NCBI GenBank assembly: GCA_900471925.1
Contig: UCGV01000021.1
Span: forward strand, 1-64,000
Length of the DNA: 64,000 bases
From: Hyphomicrobiales bacterium
GTDB taxonomy: Bacteria > Pseudomonadota > Alphaproteobacteria > Rhizobiales > Rhizobiaceae
Direction: 5' to 3'
Shown here: positions 63,717 to 64,000 of the stretch, in pieces
How positions within the stretch are numbered: the stretch's first letter is position 1
Layout: each line of letters begins with the position of its first letter
Position numbers and translations under genes: made by a program
The notes under the pieces: model-generated
What the model was told of the DNA's origin: nothing
Database searches by the model: none
What the model saw: only the letters and a program-made list of their open reading frames with translations

Positions 63717-64000
63717 GTAGTCGGGCAGATCTCGTGCCAGCCTTCCAAGGTCCACCGAGCGACTAATCTGCGATTGGAACCACTCATCTCCGCCAGGATC
63801 CCCTGGGCAGGAGAATCGCGTCCTTCTGGAACGGGTTGCACCCACATCCCGACCTGATGCAGGCCCGGCCTAGAGCGAAAGTATAGTCGCTGCCGGGAGG
63901 TTACGGCGGAGCGCCATCAGCTGTGCGTCAGATTTGCTCGATTCCGGCGCAGTCATCCCCCAATACCACATCAATTTATAGCAATCCGTAAGGCTAGACT

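Noticed and set aside
63273..63845. 190-residue minus-strand open frame
   Set aside because: Arginine/proline-rich translation with no start signal. It crosses DNA whose real minus-strand coding history is the dnaE2 relic in another frame.

Overview
The window looks like chromosome or chromid DNA of a Rhizobium-group alphaproteobacterium. The reasons are a ugp-type ABC operon, paired NoeK/NoeJ-like mannose enzymes, and above all a locus organised like the Pss-I exopolysaccharide (EPS) region of Rhizobium leguminosarum: a PssT-PssN-PssO-PssP-like block, a PssD/PssE pair, PrsD/PrsE-type secretion, PlyA-like glycanases and RapA-like cadherin-domain proteins. The flanks (1-5 kb and 44-51 kb) read as GC-rich housekeeping DNA. 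The middle is patchier, with AT-rich intergenic stretches and many TTG/GTG starts, as is usual for variable polysaccharide loci. No tRNA, rRNA, CRISPR array or intact insertion sequence was seen.

Layout: (1) 1-4.7 kb, minus strand: ugp-like glycerol-3-phosphate/sugar ABC transporter with a glycerophosphodiesterase, behind an 11-bp-period repeat that resembles a PHO box. (2) 5-10.3 kb, minus: a secreted beta-helix protein and a 1106-residue RTX/cadherin protein. (3) 10.3-12.5 kb: decayed DNA around a methyltransferase. (4) 12.5-28.7 kb: repeat-unit assembly genes: Wzx flippase, Tat-signal GH10 glycanase, GT4, hexapeptide acetyltransferase, pyruvyl transferase, four GT2-like enzymes, the PssD/PssE pair, a beta-helix protein, an acyltransferase, a Wzy polymerase and two SGNH hydrolases. 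(5) 28.8-35.1 kb: PrsE/PrsD type I secretion, a PlyA-like glycanase fused to a Rap domain, and a RapA-like protein. (6) 35.4-44.1 kb: an unknown membrane protein coupled to the BY-kinase/co-polymerase PssP, a PssO-like secreted protein, the PssN exporter, a second Wzy, a LapG-family cysteine protease and a PssZ-like phosphatase. (7) 44.2-51.3 kb: an esterase/ring-cleaving dioxygenase pair, ung, then phosphomannomutase, mannose-1-P guanylyltransferase and UDP-glucose dehydrogenase, which supply GDP-mannose and UDP-glucuronate. (8) 51.5-64 kb: a gene-poor tail with a second methyltransferase, two more Rap-like proteins, a second acyltransferase, a family of very small membrane peptides, a duplicated small gene, and a decayed dnaE2/imuC remnant.

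How it fits together (inference): cytoplasmic GTs build a mannose/uronate-containing, pyruvylated and acylated repeat unit on a lipid carrier. No initiating phosphoglycosyltransferase was seen, so that step is presumably encoded elsewhere, as pssA is in R. leguminosarum. Wzx flips the unit, Wzy polymerises it under PssP control, and PssN exports it. PrsDE secretes glycanases and Rap lectins that trim or bind the polymer at the cell surface. The features most worth follow-up are the glycanase-Rap fusion, the Rap protein with a new C-terminal domain, the LapG-family protease beside the secretion genes, the GH10 enzyme inside the EPS operon, and the family of 29-66-residue membrane peptides.
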